Positions 1 through 12,027 of a stretch of DNA of 64,000 nt are shown piece by piece. The stretch spans positions 18,062,628 to 18,126,627 of the forward strand of contig NC_080052.1 in the NCBI RefSeq assembly GCF_026212465.1, given 5' to 3'. The translations under genes were made by a program, and so were the position numbers. Every line of letters starts with the position of its first letter. Within the stretch, counting starts at the first letter, position 1. Under the pieces are notes generated by a model, which searched no databases, had not been told where the DNA came from, and worked only from the letters and a program-made list of their open reading frames with translations. Origin of the DNA: Amaranthus tricolor. Taxonomy: Eukaryota > Streptophyta > Magnoliopsida > Caryophyllales > Amaranthaceae.

Positions 1-439
1 TTTCAATTTGCTTAAAAATCGTACCATTTATCAAACTTTAATTAATATTATTAACCAATAACAAATGATCAAAATTTAAACCAACTAAAAAGTCAACAAA
101 AAATTTATTTACCAAAATTTTTAGCGGTTTAGTCAACCCAAAAAAATCATCTATTAAACACAATATTTATCTCCTTCCTTTTTGGGGTTAAAAGAAAAAG
201 TCTATGGACCTTATTCATGTTGTTTCTTGAATTATATAAAATTTTATGTGGTTGTTGGTGATAAAAATTTCCACCGTACTTTGTGAATTTGCTATTACAA
301 TGACTCATAAAAAATGTACAACGATAGAATGTTTATAGTTTTTGAATAACAATAGCTCTACATTAATTGCTATTTTCTCTTCACCTAGCTCCTTTCAGTT
401 GCAAAAGCTATTCTAAGAATCAAAGTGTAGCATTTGTCA
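1..439. other. AT-rich stretch, nothing recognised
   Basis: I see no open frame with a recognisable motif, no tandem repeat and no terminal repeat here. The sequence is low in GC and runs into a decayed copia relic that becomes recognisable near 480. Confidence 0.5.
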
Positions 440-1900
440 AGACGTAACAAACTTACTACATCATTTGAAAGGTAGTGGAATTCTTTCACGTACTCCTAAA
501 ACACCTTTGTTGAATGGTGCGTTCGAAAGGAGAAATCAAACTTTATCAGCCACACTTTGTTCTATGATGCGTCTTGTTCACCTTCTAATGTCCTTTCTAG
601 AGATAATGCTCTCGAAATGTTATTTTTACACTATATAGAACTCCGTCCAAGGTAATAAATAAGAGTTCATATAATTTATAAAGAAGAAGAGTTCCTAGCC
701 TATCTTTCTACGTAATTGGGGGTTGTGAGGCTGAGGTAAAACACTTACAATTTGATAAATAAATGTTTCTATGTAATTCATCCTTAAAAAACAAAGGGCT
801 ATTATTTCTACAACTGTCATGAGAATAATGTGTGTGTTACAACTTACAAATGATGGTTCATTTCTAGTAAAGGATTTCCTTTTCAAAAAGGTATGCAGGA
901 CTAATATATTTCTCGAATGAGTTCGACAGTCACAACATATAGATCTAGATCACTCCACTTATGCTAATGCCAACTGCAGCCAATGCATGATACTTTTCCT
1001 TTGTTAGACCCTAAGCCAATGCATGATACTGCTCCACTCAAACCTAGTTCGTACGTCAATTCTCAAATTATCAAGAAGAAACTTTCTCATGTCCACGTAA
1101 GTCTTGTAGACAAAAAAACTCATCAAAGAGGTTGTGGATTTCTTGTTGACAAAAAACTTTCTAGTTCGTATTGAAATAATAATTTTTAAACATGAAGAAC
1201 CTACTAAATACAAAAGGGTCAAACTCCGACAAATGGCCTGGAACCATAAAGTCTGAAAGAATTTCGAATCTTAAAATTAAGTATTTTGCCTAATGGGATA
1301 ACGCATATTGGTTGCAAATGGTTTTTCTAATTGAATACAGACAAAGATGGAAACATTAGTGTTCAAGTTTAAGATTAGTTGCGAAAGGTTAAAAATAAAT
1401 TTCTGATATGACTATCATGAAAACTTTTCACCAGATGCTTAAAATTATTCAAATACTTCTGGCGATTGCTACATTTTAGGATTTATGAGATACAACAGAT
1501 AGATTTCAAAACAACTTTCTTGAATGGGTTATTGTAAAAGGATGTGTATATGATACAAATTGAAAGTTTTGAGGATCCATAAAATCTTAAGGTATGTAAG
1601 TATCAAAAGCCTATTTATACATTAAAGCAAGCATCTCAGAGTTGGAATTTTTTATGATATAAGGCAGCGAAACAATTCAGTTTTAATATAATAAGGACAA
1701 TCATATGTTTACAACAAGTTTAGTAAGAGTACAATTGTTTTCTTGGTTTAATACATAGATGATATATAATGTATAGGGAACGATATTCTCATACTTGACC
1801 GAGTCAAACAATGGCTAAAGAACTGTTTCTCTATGAAAGACCTTAAAGAATTTGAGTATATTTTGCGGATCTAGAACTATAGAGAAATATTTAAACTAAT
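440..1900 (+). pseudogene. Decayed Ty1/copia polyprotein relic (integrase to reverse transcriptase)
   Basis: Translated pieces match the order of a copia polyprotein. At about 480-620 there is an integrase-like stretch with NGAFERRNQTL, the usual NGVSERRNRTL region after the catalytic core. At about 1490-1660 there is a reverse transcriptase stretch with FKTTFLNG, then DVYMIQIESFEDP and YTLKQASQSWN, the copia 'KTAFLNG...GLKQASRSWN' block. At about 1740-1870 weak similarity continues (an LDRVKQW-like and a SMKDLKEFEY-like piece), the region after the YVDD box. Stops and frameshifts occur in every frame. No LTRs, primer-binding site or target duplication could be found, so the ends are approximate. 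It is non-functional. Confidence 0.7.
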
Positions 1901-2985
1901 GTTACCAGAATTTTAATTGATGGGTTAAGAAAGAAATTAAATCTACCAATTTAAAAATCTTAAGTTGGTGTTGAGATTTTGATCGAGTTTTCTTTAGTCA
2001 TAGCCATAATATAAAGCAAGGTTACAATGCATCGCATCAATCGCGTTATAAACGTTTTCTAACATAACAAACTGATGTTAATGGTTTTGACGAATATTTA
2101 GGTGTTAAGATAACTGCATCACTCCTATTAGTATATCACGATTTACGTTACCACATTCATAACTATTATTGCATTTTTACACATTGGTTGCAGATCGATT
2201 TAATCCAAATCGAGGTACAGTTTAGGGTCACTTAGTAAATAAACACACCTTAACAATTTAGATTAATAAGTATCAAGTTTGAGAATAGAATTACAATAAA
2301 ATAGAACATAATGAAAAAAACAATAAAAAAGTTTAACAGAAAAGTAAAGTAAAAGCATAACTGAGAAAAAAGGAAAATATAAAATTAGAAGGTAGTGGTT
2401 TATAATATTTCAATTTTCAAGTAACGGTTTAAAATATGTCATGTAGGGCTCTAGGGAACCTAAAGTAAGGGTTTAAGGTATGTTTTGTACCACACAAGGT
2501 TATTAGGATTAGGATTTTACCCAGGATCGTTGAGGGGGTAGGATCAAATATGCATTAATGTGTTTTAAATTATTGATTATCAATTATATTTGTTCTGTTT
2601 TTAAGTTTTAAGGTGTAAGTAAAAACTTATTTAACTACATCTATTATGTTTTGAAAAAATACTTTTCATAATCATTTTTAAACTGTAAATCAAAAAAAAA
2701 CTTAAATTTTATAAAGGTTTTGATATAATTATTTTAAATATATATTTACATGTAAGTGAAATTTGTATTATATGAAAATATTTTACGATTAAAACAACCC
2801 ATGTAGGATCAGGTCATTGGATCGTAGGATACTAGAATCATGTTATGATCCTACCACCTAAATTCTTGAGCTAAGTAGGATTGCAGGATTCTATCACATT
2901 AAGATCACACCTACGATCTGGATCGGTCACTATTTTTGGATCGTAAGCCCGTAGAATCGTAGATTAGAATCGAAATTCTGATAAC
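1900..2985. other. Intergenic AT-rich DNA with scattered GGATCGTAGG-like motifs
   Basis: No gene is recognised. Between about 2810 and 2965 motifs such as ggatcgtagg, gatcctac and cctacgatc recur in both orientations, suggesting the remains of a small inverted-repeat element. I could not define ends or a target duplication. Confidence 0.3.
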
Positions 2986-2989
2986 TATG

Positions 2990-4080
2990 ACACATTTTTG
3001 TGGTGGTTTTAAATACATAGAGTAAGGGGTTTAGGGTATGCAAAGTAGGTTTAGGGTATATTAAGTAGGGTTTATGATATGCAAAATAGAGGTTTATGCA
3101 TAAAGTTTATGGTATATCAAGTAGAAGTTTATGGTATGTCAAGTAGGGGTTTAAGGTGTGTCATATAGAGGTTTAAGGTATATGAAGTAGTGGTTTAGGG
3201 TTCATGAAGTAGGGGTTTAAGGTATGTCTGTTAGAGGTTTGAGAAATGTCAAGTAGGGGTTTAAGGTACGTCAAATAGGGGTTTAAGGTATATCTAGTTT
3301 GGTTTATGCTATGTTAAGTTGGAGTTTATGGTATATCAAGTATGAGTTTAGGGTATATCAAGTAGGGTTTATACTACGTTAAGTAGGGGTTTGATATATG
3401 TCAAGTAAGGGTTTAGGTTATATCAAGTAGGGGTTTAAAGTATGTCAAATATGGATTTAGGGTACATACAGTGGAGGTTTAGGGTATGCAAAGTAGGGGT
3501 TTATGGTATGTCAAGTAGGGGTTAGAGTAGTTCAAATCGAGGTGTATGGTATATCAAGTAGGATATATCAAGTAAAAGGTTGAAGCTATGTCAAGTAGGG
3601 GTTTACAATATTTCAAGTGTCAAGTAGGGGTTTAAAGTATGGTAAGTTGGGGGTTAGAGTATATCAAGTAGGGGGTTTAAGGCATGTCAAGTAGGGGTTT
3701 AGGGTAAGTCATACCATAAATCCCTACTTGACATATGCTAAACCCCTACTTTGCAAAGTAGGTGTTTGGAATATGTAGGGTAGATGTTTAATGGATATTA
3801 CGTACGTGTTTAATCTATGCTAAGTAGGGGTTTACGGTATGTCAAGTAGGGGTTTGTGATATGCAACATAGGTTTTTATGAAATGCAAAGTAGTTGTTTA
3901 TTATATACAAAACAAATGTATAATGACTGACACTGTGCAGTAGATGCTTACCCTATGTAGAGTAGGGGTTTAGGGTATTTCAAATAGGAGTTTAGGATAT
4001 GCAAGGTAGGTGTTTAGGACATGTAAATTACGTGTTTATGGAAATGTGAGCTAGCTGTTTATTACTTAAAATTAACTGTG
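2990..4080. repeat. Degenerate 22-bp minisatellite (TTTAGGG-containing)
   Basis: About a kilobase of imperfect tandem copies of a unit close to aagtaggggtttagggtatg plus tc, period about 21-22 bp. Many copies contain TTTAGGG, the plant telomere heptamer, but the array is not a pure heptamer array. Around 3708-3756 the units run in the opposite orientation (ccctacttgaca, aacccctac), so the array holds an internal inversion. A related unit (caagtaggcattaaggata) is found at 7071-7394 and 12074-12560. Confidence 0.8.
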
Positions 4081-4340
4081 ATTTAACACAAAATAGTCCA
4101 AGGATAAAGGCTATAGAGGGTGGAGATGGACAAACAGTAAGTGATCAACTCATATACGAGACTGAGAAGGGTACTTAGTTTTTCTACATGTCAAGCTAAA
4201 TGAACCAAGCGAACTTTCATCCTTTTTCTAGTGTGATCGAAAGAAGAGAGAAGATTATAAAATTCAAGGCAATATAATAATATTTCATAAAGCATCAAAA
4301 AATCGATTCAATCTCATATGTTGACCAATTGTAGGTATTA
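4081..4340. other. Intergenic, nothing recognised
   Basis: No repeat unit or coding similarity is apparent between the minisatellite and the FAR1-like fragment. Confidence 0.4.
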
Positions 4341-4354
4341 ATAATTATTGGAGT

Positions 4355-4503
4355 ACTTTTATGTTCGGTTGTGCCTTTAGAGTTCATGAGAAGGTAGAAT
4401 CATTTGAATGAGTATTATCAGCCTTCAAGAATGTAATGAATGATAAGTACTCTCCAATGTTAATCTTCACTAATCAACATTTTGCAATAGCAAAACGATA
4501 GAA
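4355..4503 (+). pseudogene. FAR1/MULE transposase fragment
   Basis: One frame reads through about 45 residues resembling the transposase-core segment of FAR1-like and Mutator-like proteins: FGCAFRVHEKVESFE, a stop, then VLSAFKNVMNDKYSPM and IFTNQHFAIAK. This fits the family pattern 'ETFEWLFxxFLxAM...KTIFTDQDxAMAKAI', with the conserved TDQD changed to TNQH. An internal TGA and absence of flanking domains mark it as a fragment. It is short, so the call rests on this one motif run. Confidence 0.5.
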
Positions 4504-4979
4504 ATGTTAATTAAAAATATTTAAATAATTTTATACAAATAAACAACAATTACATAAAATGTTTTCTAAACTTTATAAAGAAAAAAAAACAAAAAAAAAA
4601 GTTTTGGGCCATAGGTCTGAATCTAAATTTTCTAGACCTTATGGAATTGGATCCAATAAATATAATAGAGTCTGAATCCGGGTCTAGTTGGACCGAATTC
4701 AAAGCCAATCGATGTTTATCTCTTCTTTTGAGTTTAATAGATTGATTTTTGACTTGGTCCGACAACTTTGACAAAGAAGAAAGAGACTAGGGATGACAAT
4801 GGGTCGAAATCGGCTCAGATTATCCACCCTTCGACTTTTCTTCGGATAAAACTCGGATTATGCTTTTTAATCCACCTCCACTCGGAGTTGAATACCTCCA
4901 CGAGTCAAATTATGCATACTCCACTTTATTTCGACTCGAACTCTCGAACCTCCGATGGAATTCGAATTATTATCAAGAT

Positions 4980-5442
4980 TTTTGATCGATATTAAATTAA
5001 TAGAGCAGTCTTTCAAATACAACTTAACAAAGGAAATATGTCCGTAATATTGAACATAAAAAGAAAAGATAGTGATCTTACAATTACAATTAAACAAAAT
5101 AGTACTTAAAATATAACTTACCAAAGAAAAGATTTTAAAATTCTATTAGCAACCATAAAAATTACATAAATGATCGAGTCTTGAATTCTTCATGCTCTAC
5201 ATCATTGAATTCTTTCATAATTATCCAACTTGAAATATTATTTATTTTATTTTTAATTTATAAGTTAAAACATAGTCAAGTAGTATTTATTATTTTATTA
5301 TATTCGTTTAAATTGTAAAAAATATTAATATCATCTTTAAGATTTAACTAGAAAATTTAATAGAATGTAGTGGTAAGGAAATGTTTGTAATGTATGATAC
5401 TATGTCGTCTCATTTATATATTTAAATGCTTATATAAATATA
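4980..5442. other. AT-rich arm of the composite element, with a Stowaway-family fragment
   Basis: No coding similarity. The stretch 5250-5340 shares ttataagttaaaacatagtc and following bases with the interior of the Stowaway MITEs at 12690-12954 and 33593-33826. I read it as a terminus-less third copy of that family. Confidence 0.45.
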
Positions 5443-5900
5443 CTAGTATAGAAACCCGTGCAATGCACATATTTGTTTTAATATAAATTAATATAAAGAA
5501 TATAAATTTATATCAATGATCTAATAACGTATTATCGTTATCTGATTCAAATGTTTCCATTCAAATATAGTTATTAATATAATAATATTATACCAATTAC
5601 ATAGCAGATAATTAGACGTTTATATTTATTCAAATCATACATCTATAACTTATACAAAAACTATAAGAAAACAAATTTAAATAATACATATGAAGGTAAC
5701 TCAATATATAATGTTAAATGACATTTAGAGGTTTTGGAAGACCTCTTTGTATTGTATACAATATTATCAGTGCGAGAACTTATTTCATCATTCTGATCAC
5801 ATATGAAAATTTTCAGAGCTTTTCTGCTTGTCACTTTAGAAACTAGGACATACAATTGTCCATGACTAAAAATAGACTTAGATAAAAACAAATCAACGTG
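5443..5900 (-). mobile_element. Helitron 3' end with C-terminal helicase fragment
   Basis: On the minus strand a frame at about 5735-5891 encodes FSHGQLYVLVSKVTSRKALK followed by ICDQNDEISSRTDNIVYN. This is the C-terminal signature of Pif1-type Helitron helicases (FSHGQLYVALSRVTSRKGLK ... NVVYKEVF). About 270 bp further on, the strand reads gtgcattgcacgggtttctatactag. It contains an 11-bp hairpin (5458-5468, gtgca-a-tgcac) and ends in CTAG at 5446-5443, followed by T, as expected for a Helitron 3' terminus (CTRR, insertion at AT). The Rep domain and the 5' TC end were not found, so the right boundary is unknown. Decayed. Confidence 0.6.
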
Positions 5901-6561
5901 CGATAATAATGGTCCTTATAACTCTTAATAATAGTCATGGAAAAATGCTAAGACGTACACGTAAAATTGCCTTTTTGCTACCGTTTTACTATTGTGAGAA
6001 TTACAATTGTCATTTTACATTCTTTCTAATCGATTGTAGGATTTTATATCAATCAATGCAGAATCATATGAATCAGAATATTGTTTTTGAATAAGAATTA
6101 GATGAATTATTATTTATTATATTATTACATCAATCAAGAATCAATAATAAAAATCAATTTTTCATTAATATATTAATAACTGAAAATATTTGTTGCTTGA
6201 TTTAGGGTGTATGGTTTATTAATTAATATAACAATAAACAGGTTGACAAAAATGTCGCCAAATAGACATACATATCTAGTAAAGTCAATCCATTTGGCAG
6301 GGCTATTGTGAGAACGACATTTGTTATTTTACAGTCTTTTTAATATATTATATGATATTAATGCAAATTGGTAAATGATACTTATATCACATATATCATA
6401 ATAGATTGTATGATTTTGATGGTCAAAGTTGGAAATTTTTACCTATAAAAATCAAATTACAAAAAAGACAAAGACGTATATTTTTGAAAAATTATTTCGA
6501 GAAAGATTATTATTATTATTACTTAATTTCATATATTATAATGAGAATGATATAGTCTTTA
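5901..6561. other. AT-rich stretch, nothing recognised
   Basis: Possibly Helitron interior or host DNA of the hAT-type arm. There is no readable domain and no tandem repeat. Confidence 0.4.
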
Positions 6562-6725
6562 TGTAACTCCCGAATTTTCTCCCGTCCTTCAGGGTTTTGG
6601 TTTCATTAAGGGGTTCGTCGAAAATAGAGACCACTGGCTCTGGTTACCACCTCTAACACCCCTGAATTTCCAACCCCTTAACGAAACCAAAACCGTAAAG
6701 AACAGGAGGGAATTCGGGTGTTACA
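6562..6725. mobile_element. 164-bp palindromic element with TGTAAC...GTTACA ends
   Basis: The two halves are imperfect inverted repeats: TGTAACTCCCGAATTTTCTC at the left and, reverse-complemented from the right, TGTAACACCCGAATTCCCTC. The arms include complementary blocks (ggttttggtttcattaaggg and cccttaacgaaaccaaaacc) around a short loop near 6620-6650. The flanks cttta (6557-6561) and cttta (6726-6730) form a 5-bp target duplication. TG...CA ends with a 5-bp duplication are LTR-like, while the long palindrome is MITE-like. The family is not recognised. Confidence 0.65.
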
Positions 6726-7070
6726 CTTTATATGATACTTACCCAAATATATTGCATTATTGAAATTTTGATGATGATAAATACTAATCACATTCTCATG
6801 TTTGTCTAATATCTAGTCATTTTCATAATCTTAGTATGCGTATAAAAAAAGAAAGAACAATTGTAAATGTTCTTGTAACAACAATCATTATAATACATAC
6901 TATAATTCACCCGATCTTTCTTTTAATATGCAATCATGAAATCAAAAATATTGCATTTAAAACTTCAGCTGATCTCCGAGAGGCTGTTTCTCTGATAGAC
7001 GTCTCTCATGCCCAGTCCATTAAAACTTGATTAAAAAAAAGATGATAATTAATTTATGTAACTAGAAACC
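6726..7070. other. AT-rich stretch with a degraded palindromic MITE scrap
   Basis: No gene. Around 6965-7010 gatctccgagaggctgtttctc and gtctctca recall the palindromic sequence in RDR intron 20 (gtctctccgagagacagtctc near 35877). This suggests a degraded copy of the same small element. Confidence 0.35.
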
Positions 7071-7394
7071 TACTCAAAAGGGTTTTAAGACACCTCAAGT
7101 AGACATTTAGGATACGTGAAGTAAGAGTTCACAGTATGTTAATTAGACATTTACTAAACTCAAGTAGGCATTAAGGATAACTGAAGTAGACATTACGAAT
7201 AACTGAAGTAAGTCTTAAGGATATGTTTAATGGGAATTTAATTAAGTATGAAAAGTAGGCATTAAGGATAACTAAAATATGCTTTTAACTTAAGTAAAAT
7301 AGGTAATCAGGAGAAGTAAAGTAGACATTTTAACTATTTATAGTAAGCAATAAAAAACCTCCAGTAGATATTTATGATACCTCAAGTTGGTATC
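7071..7394. repeat. Minisatellite, left part (split by a LINE)
   Basis: Imperfect tandem copies of a unit near caagtaggcattaaggata plus 2-3 bases. The array resumes in register at 12074 after the LINE. Its first about 75 bp (ctactcaaaagggttttaag, then acctcaagtag) are found inverted at the far end, 12430-12565. Confidence 0.75.
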
Positions 7395-7410
7395 AAAGAT
7401 GCTTGAAGTT
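7395..7410. repeat. LINE target-site duplication, left copy
   Basis: aaagatgcttgaagtt, identical over 16 bp to 12058-12073. It marks the 3' junction of the minus-strand LINE, next to the poly(T) tract. Confidence 0.9.
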
Positions 7411-7734
7411 TTTTTTTTTTTTTTTTTTTGGTAAAAAGAAAATTTTATTACCTAGAACTAATCAAAATACAAGCTTTAAGGGGAGATCTTCGAACCATCT
7501 AGGATGGACCCAAAGTCAAGCCCTAAAAGCGATACCAAGACAAATCTAAACAACAACTAAAAGAGACAAAGCCAACATGGCTCAACTTAACTACACAGTT
7601 TATCAAACCAGTTCTTATCATCTGCACTACATCTAGTAATGCACCAATGCAATCTTAAACAAACTTCCTCTTTAACACTTGTTGTGATCTTCTGAGGAGT
7701 AAGAATTATCCCCTTCCATACAACTTGATTCCTT

Positions 7735-7995
7735 GCATACTATATCCAGTAAATAATTGAACTGAGGCAAGAAAACCATATCTTCCTTCTCACTATTGAT
7801 CTCCTGATGTTGTGGATATTTGAGACCACTCCTTGAATACTACTATGAGGAACCTTTAACCCAACCCATGCCATCACTGATGCATAAGATACAGAACTGA
7901 AGGAGCACTTAAAGAAAAGGTGATCATTAGTTTCCATATGATCAATACATAGTAAGCATTCACCAGGTATAGCAACACCATGCTTAATCAATCTA
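7735..7995 (-). pseudogene. LINE ORF2 C-terminal zinc-finger domain (zf-RVT)
   Basis: The frame reads KHGVAIPGECLLC, then METNDHLFFKCSFSS. This is the cysteine/histidine pattern (C-x2-C ... H-x4-H/C-type) of the domain that follows reverse transcriptase in plant L1 elements and also occurs in 'putative ribonuclease H' proteins. It lies just inside the 3' end of the LINE, with a stop separating it from the RT. Confidence 0.75.
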
Positions 7996-8589
7996 TCTTT
8001 TGTTTGGAGCCTGTTTGCAAAGCAAGCCAGCTAATGAAACGAGTTTTAGGGGTAGCATATCTATTCCAGATGCAACTAGCCCAGCAGAAAGGATGATTGG
8101 GAACAAAAAGAAGATAAACTGACTTAATATTATAAGAAGAGGCAACTGTCCATCCTGATGAAATCAGTTTATCCCGTGTTTTCCAGATGTGTCTTAAAGT
8201 CCAACTCGTATAGCCATTAGGCGTAGCTGCTGACTAGCTTCCATATTTGATATAGTTGTCTTGTATCCATTTTACCAAAAGAGATTCTTTATCAGTAGCC
8301 AGATGCCACACTAATTTCCCAACAACTGATGTATTTCAGCTACCAATGTTTCGTATTCCAAGTCCTCCGTGCTTCTTAGGCAAGCAGACAGACTCCTATG
8401 CAATAGGACCTGGCTTAGAATTATTAAACGATCCTGTCCAGAGAAATGCTCTGCAAATGGAGTTAATTTACCTAATCAGATGTGTAGGAAGAATCATAAC
8501 TTGGGCCCAATAAGTTGTAATGCTCATCAAAACAGAATCTATCAATTGGAGCGTTGCAGCAAAGGACAGCTTTTTAGAAGCCCAAGAAC

Positions 8590-9923
8590 TTATTCTACCC
8601 ACCACAAGCAGTCGCATTCATGAGGTTTCAACTTTCTTATTGTTAAGGGTATGCCTAGATATTTGAAGGGAAAGGAACCTCGAACAAAACCTGACAAAGA
8701 TGTAATATCCTGCACAAACTCCTCAAAAATTCCAGTAGTATAGAAAGTTGTTTTGGATTTATTAGCAAATAACCTTAAGGTGTCACCAAAAAGTTGTAAA
8801 CTTTGAATAAGCATTGAAGCTGATAAAGAGTCACCTTTGCAAAAGATCATTAGATCATATGCAAAACACAAATGATTGAGGTGGAGGAGCTTACAAGAGG
8901 GGTGAAATTGGAAACCCTCAGTATTACCCACATAAAGCAACATCCTAGATAGGTATTCCATACAGAGTACAAATAGCAAAGGAGACATAGGGTCACCTTG
9001 TCGCAGACCATTTTTAGCACGCAATCTCTTAGTAGAATGGCCATTAACAAGGAGGGAAAATTGAGCTGATGTTACACATTCCATCACAACCCTAATAAAA
9101 TGATCAGGGAAGCCAAAACCGACCAACAACTCCTTCAAAAACTTCTAGTCTACAGAATCATAGGCTTTGCTGATATGCACCTTAAAGAGGCAACTAGCTG
9201 AGCTATTCTTCCTATTATAGTTCCTTACTAACTCCTGGTACAACAAAACATTGTGGAGAATGCTTCGCCCCTTTACAAAGGCTCCTTGGGACGGAGAAAT
9301 GAGATAATTGAGTACAGTAGAAAGTCCTGTGCATATTAACTTTGTAATACATTTGTATAAAACACCACAACAAGCAATAGGCCGAATATCACCTGGAGAA
9401 TTAGGACATTTTACCTTAGGAATTAAGGTGATAGAGGCAACGTTCCAAGACTTAAGGAGCCTCCCAATCCTAAGGAACTCCTGAATAGCTTTCACCACAT
9501 CTTCACCAATAATAGACCATGAAGCCTAATAAAAGCAACTATTAAAACCATTAATGCCGGGAGATTTGTTGGAGGGAATAGACCATATAGCCTTCTTGAT
9601 CCCTTCATGAGTAAAGGAAAGATTCAAAGCCTGTATATAAGAATTATTCAAGCAAGGACCTTGGAATAGGAAAATAGATTCAACATTGCGTCTACACGGC
9701 ATTGGATTACATAGTATTTTGGAGTAATACTGGACAAAGGTATCTTGAATCTGAAAGGGTCAGTTATGGGTTGAGAATCACCAAATAAAACATGGATTTT
9801 CTTTAGATTACTTCGAACCTGCATTTTGTGAAAGAAAAGTTTAGAATTTTCATCCCCAAACCTAATCCGATTGAGCTTGGCTTTTTGAGTAAGGAGAGAT
9901 TCATAGTCTTTTTTGGCAGACAT
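8590..9923 (-). pseudogene. LINE ORF2 reverse transcriptase
   Basis: Three consecutive broken frames (9923-9648, 9498-9145, 9138-8590) cover the RT. They include the FGDENSKLFFHKM linker, the SITLIPKV...DIRPIACC block, GAFVKGRSILHN, the palm motif A region (KVHISKAYDSVD, normally KVDLxKAYDxVD), NGLRQGDPMSPLLFVLCMEY, and the catalytic box. The catalytic box reads FAYDL instead of FADDL, so one of the paired aspartates is lost. With the stops and the A-motif D-to-H change, this RT cannot be active. Confidence 0.9.
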
Positions 9924-10144
9924 AAAGGTTAGGGAGGCTGTTTTTTCAGAGGTAGCTATGGAGGGATCACAGGGACTAGAATGAAGAGCAGACTGGGCTA
10001 TTTGTAGACATTATTGAGCTTCATGAAAGCGCTTTTGAAGGTCAGGAACCTTTTAATGGAGGTCTTTTAAAGCACATTTGACAGCCATAAGTTTCTTAGT
10101 TAATTGAAAGCTCAAGCAACCAGTAATTTGAGTGTGCCACGCAT

Positions 10145-10920
10145 TCAACACACTGTTTGGAAATTAGGATGGTTTGATAAAAACTTTAGAAATTTGAAAG
10201 GCTTAGAGGGAGTAGAGCAAGGAAAAAAATTAAGTAAAGCAGGGGAGTGGTCAAAATATCCTTCCGGCAAAAAAATAGTTGTAGCATCCGGAAACTGAGT
10301 AAACCAATCAGCATTGGCCACTACACAATCAATTTTTGACAAAATTCTAGCTTTACCTTGTTTATTATTCCAAGTGAAGAACCTCCCTGAATAGTTGATA
10401 TCTCTAATCGAACAATGTGCCAGACAATTTTGAAGAGGCTCAATATCACTGGTCCTTACCACACTACCACTCCTTTCTTCAAAATCAGCAATACTATTAA
10501 AATCCCCTAACACCACCCATGCACCCTTCATAAAATCAGCTATAACGGACAACTGATCCCAAGACTTCCTCCTCTCAATGTTACTATTCATGCCATATAC
10601 AAAAGTGCAATGAAAACTATTCCCATAACTAGCCTTCACCTAACAATGAATACATTGACTAGAAACATATTTAATATCCACTTGGAAGTCATTGGCATTC
10701 CAATCAACTATAATACGCCCCCCTTATGATATTCAAAATTATGAGAAATGTTCCATCCCGGGCACAAACGAAGATACATACTACCAAGATGTTGTGGCTT
10801 GATCTTGGTTTCAAGAAGTCCAAATAAACTTATGTTGTGATGAAGGAGCAGATTCCGCACCTCATATTGTTTTGAAGATATGTTCAGCCCTCTTACGTTC
10901 CAAGCGAGAATATTATTCAT
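10145..10920 (-). pseudogene. LINE ORF2 endonuclease domain
   Basis: The start MNNILAWNVRGLN is the typical N-terminus of plant L1 endonucleases (the N of WNxRGL is a metal-binding residue). Next come LLETKI (catalytic E region), then after a break VYGMNSNIERRKSWDQL, WVVLGDFNSI (the GDFN motif), FTWNNKQ, and YFDHSPALL (normally SDHSP). The start codon (10918-10920) overlaps the ORF1 stop (10913-10915) in another frame, a compact ORF1/ORF2 junction. A frame break lies near 10640-10705. Confidence 0.88.
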
Positions 10921-12027
10921 TAGGAGCCGGAGGAATCACCTCCATTTCATCATCTGCACTAGGAGCTATAATGCACCCCAAGTCTTGTTTTGGCTCAATT
11001 TCTAATTGCTCAGGTAGGAAAGATAAAGGTTCTGGAGAACCTTTGACATCAGTGACCTGGGCATGGAGATTTTGAAAAGAATTCCTAACATCCACCGGAA
11101 TAAAAGGGGAAGGCGAAACAACCTTACGAGCCACCCTCCGTTGATCCATTTTAAACTCATCCTTCCTCAAATCCTTCCTAAACAAATCCTTGCCTCTATC
11201 CTTCCTACAATTCTCCTCTAAATGACTAAAGAACGAACATCTAAGGCATTTAACAGGTCTCCAGTCATACGTAACCGCCTGAGATAGCATAGATCCTAAT
11301 TCATTCTTGAAAGTTACAGTTTCAGGAATGGGTCCATCAACATTCATATCAATAAGGACTCTAGTGAAAGCAAGCTTACGCTTTAAGGTTGCGTCCTCAT
11401 CTAATCTCAGCAAGTGCCGAGGGAATGGGTAATTTTACTCAAAGTCTTCTGGCCCCAATACTTTACAGTTAGCGATGGTAACCTGACCCATACTGGAACT
11501 GATTTAGCCCTTCTTTAGTTAAAGAAACTGAGGGATCCCACTTCTTGAAAACTAGTGGCTTTTTATCAAACAATTGGCCAAGTGAATCCAAAACAAAATC
11601 CCTATCCTCCAAAGAGTGAAAACGAACAAGAAAAATACCTCGATTAACAGCACCTATACGCTCAATTGCAGCCTCCTTTCATATCCTTCTAAGAAAACCA
11701 TCTATCACATTCAAAGGTGGGTTAGCTTTAAGAATGTAACAAAATACCGAAGGTGTCCAGAAATCCACTTTTTCTTTCATATCCTCAAACGTGATTTGGA
11801 ATTCAGATGAAGAAGAAGGAGAAATTAATGGAGCAACAAAACTGTCATTTACAATGGCTTGCCAATCATTCAAAAGATTTTTGGGGGTTTCGATTGAATT
11901 TGTTGGGATTGTTTACTACCTCCAGAACCAGTCATGGAGCGAGTAATTCTTCCAATAACAGGACCAGAATCGTTCTCTCCTATGGTCTTCCTTGGTCTAC
12001 CCCTTCCTCTTCCTTATGCTGTGGCTA
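10913..12027 (-). pseudogene. LINE ORF1 (DUF4283 / zinc-knuckle nucleic-acid-binding protein)
   Basis: Broken frames from about 12027 to 10913. The middle piece (11873-11679) contains WQAIVNDSFVAPLI followed by a region resembling the DUF4283 domain of plant LINE ORF1 proteins (FWTPSVFCYILKANPPLNVI). The last piece (11413-10913) has a CCHC knuckle, CLRCSFFSHLEENC (C-x2-C-x4-H-x4-C), preceded by the usual YDWRPVKC and followed by a basic stretch. ORF1 proteins coat the LINE RNA. Frameshifts make this copy non-functional. Confidence 0.8.

Noticed and set aside
2990..4080. CRISPR-like array of short direct repeats
   Set aside because: Units are contiguous and degenerate without unique spacers, and the DNA is plant nuclear; it is a minisatellite.
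2990..4080. True telomeric array
   Set aside because: TTTAGGG appears once per 22-bp unit and not as tandem heptamers; many units lack it.
8256..8623. Plus-strand open frames across the LINE
   Set aside because: They are antisense shadows of the LINE reverse transcriptase on the minus strand, with no similarity of their own.
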